Shown here piece by piece: positions 63,696 through 64,000 of a DNA stretch of 64,000 nt. Source of the DNA: Nostoc sp. PCC 7107 (GTDB taxonomy: Bacteria > Cyanobacteriota > Cyanobacteriia > Cyanobacteriales > Nostocaceae); the NCBI RefSeq assembly GCF_000316625.1, contig NC_019676.1, positions 3,552,501-3,616,500 on the forward strand, written 5' to 3'. Every line of letters starts with the position of its first letter. The first letter of the stretch is position 1. The notes under the pieces were generated by a model, which saw nothing but the letters and a program-made list of their open reading frames with translations, ran no database searches and had not been told where the DNA came from. Position numbers and translations under genes: made by a program.

Positions 63696-64000
63696 ATGTC
63701 AGCTTTAACAGATGCTTTAGATAGAATCTTGAGTTGGTTGGAGAAACACGGTAATTTAGATTTTACTCAATTTGAATCTTTACAACCAGGGCTAACATTT
63801 GCAGAAATAGAAGAAAAAGTATCTAGTTTATTACCTTTGCGTTTGCCTAAAGAAGTTTATGAACTATATCAATGGGGTAATGGTGTATGGGTAGATGAAG
63901 AAATATATGGGCGCTTTTTTGGAAATTATGTGTTTCTCTCATTAGAAACATCATTGGTAACATATTATGAAATGACAACAATAAATGAAGAAACTGATGA
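63696..64000 (+). CDS. SMI1/KNR4-family protein (partial)
   Basis: The first 101 codons of a gene that runs off the window. ALTDALDRILSWLEKHGN, then LPLRLPKEVYELYQWGNGVW, resembles the start of SMI1/KNR4 (SUKH) proteins. These often serve as immunity proteins against polymorphic toxins. The C-terminal part is not visible. Confidence 0.75.
   Translation, partial: MSALTDALDRILSWLEKHGNLDFTQFESLQPGLTFAEIEEKVSSLLPLRLPKEVYELYQWGNGVWVDEEIYGRFFGNYVFLSLETSLVTYYEMTTINEETD

Overview
The window looks like a chromosomal segment of a filamentous, heterocyst-type cyanobacterium (Nostoc/Anabaena group). The evidence is frequent HIP1 palindromes (GCGATCGC), heptanucleotide STRR-type repeats between genes, a Psb35-like photosystem II protein, a GH100 alkaline/neutral invertase, TPR-CHAT and STAND-WD40 proteins, and a groESL operon preceded by a CIRCE element. 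No rRNA, tRNA or CRISPR array was recognised.

Chromosome left of the insertion (1-5080): the 3' end of an ATP-grasp/PGM1-like peptide ligase, a zinc-ribbon Ser/Thr kinase, a MITE-like repeat, a pentapeptide-repeat protein and an M20 amidohydrolase.

Integrated element (5059-28830, about 23.8 kb): bounded by a perfect 16-bp direct repeat, TGCCTATAAATATTGG. The left copy is the last coding part of the M20 gene. Both copies read AYKYWL-stop in the M20 frame, so the element entered the 3' end of a protein gene and supplies a replacement end. The left arm (minus strand) carries a tyrosine integrase, a zinc-ribbon protein, a DnaB-N/RecA-like replication protein and four small overlapping genes. The centre has a Cro/C1-type regulator with an operator-like inverted repeat, a DUF6888/DUF6887-like pair, and a ribbon-helix-helix gene flanked by iteron-like repeats. 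The right arm (plus strand) starts with a ParM-like actin operon and continues with membrane proteins, a membrane-anchored P-loop ATPase and a Phd/RelE toxin-antitoxin pair. It ends with a compact late-type operon of beta-rich, virion-like proteins: a shared C-terminal beta module in two proteins, a C1q/TNF-like jelly-roll candidate, two tandem paralogues of about 225 aa, a 688-aa protein with a Cys-rich patch, a large N-terminally hydrophobic protein and a holin-like peptide. I see no terminase, portal, tape-measure or tail genes. My best reading is a temperate phage-plasmid, possibly a tailless or membrane-containing virus of a type I cannot name. This is the main candidate for an undescribed system.

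Chromosome right of the insertion (28831-64000): invertase, ArfB, RsmB, a TerB-like protein, Psb35, a BlaI/M56 pair, ComB, small RHH genes, a heme-oxygenase-like diiron enzyme next to a small acidic peptide, a STAND-WD40 protein, M50 protease, an FHA protein, 6-phosphogluconolactonase, a second MITE copy, a TPR-CHAT protein, a PIN toxin gene broken by a stop, RNase PH, an adenylate-kinase-family enzyme, and a CobO-like protein without a P-loop. Then come a dCTP deaminase with an in-frame HNH-type intein at its active site, a dUTPase, a Dcd/dUTPase-like protein fused to two membrane helices, a nuclease-like gene broken by a stop, GAF-LuxR and NarL-type regulators, a DUF3386 protein, groES-groEL, a VapBC-like pair and a partial SMI1/KNR4-like gene.
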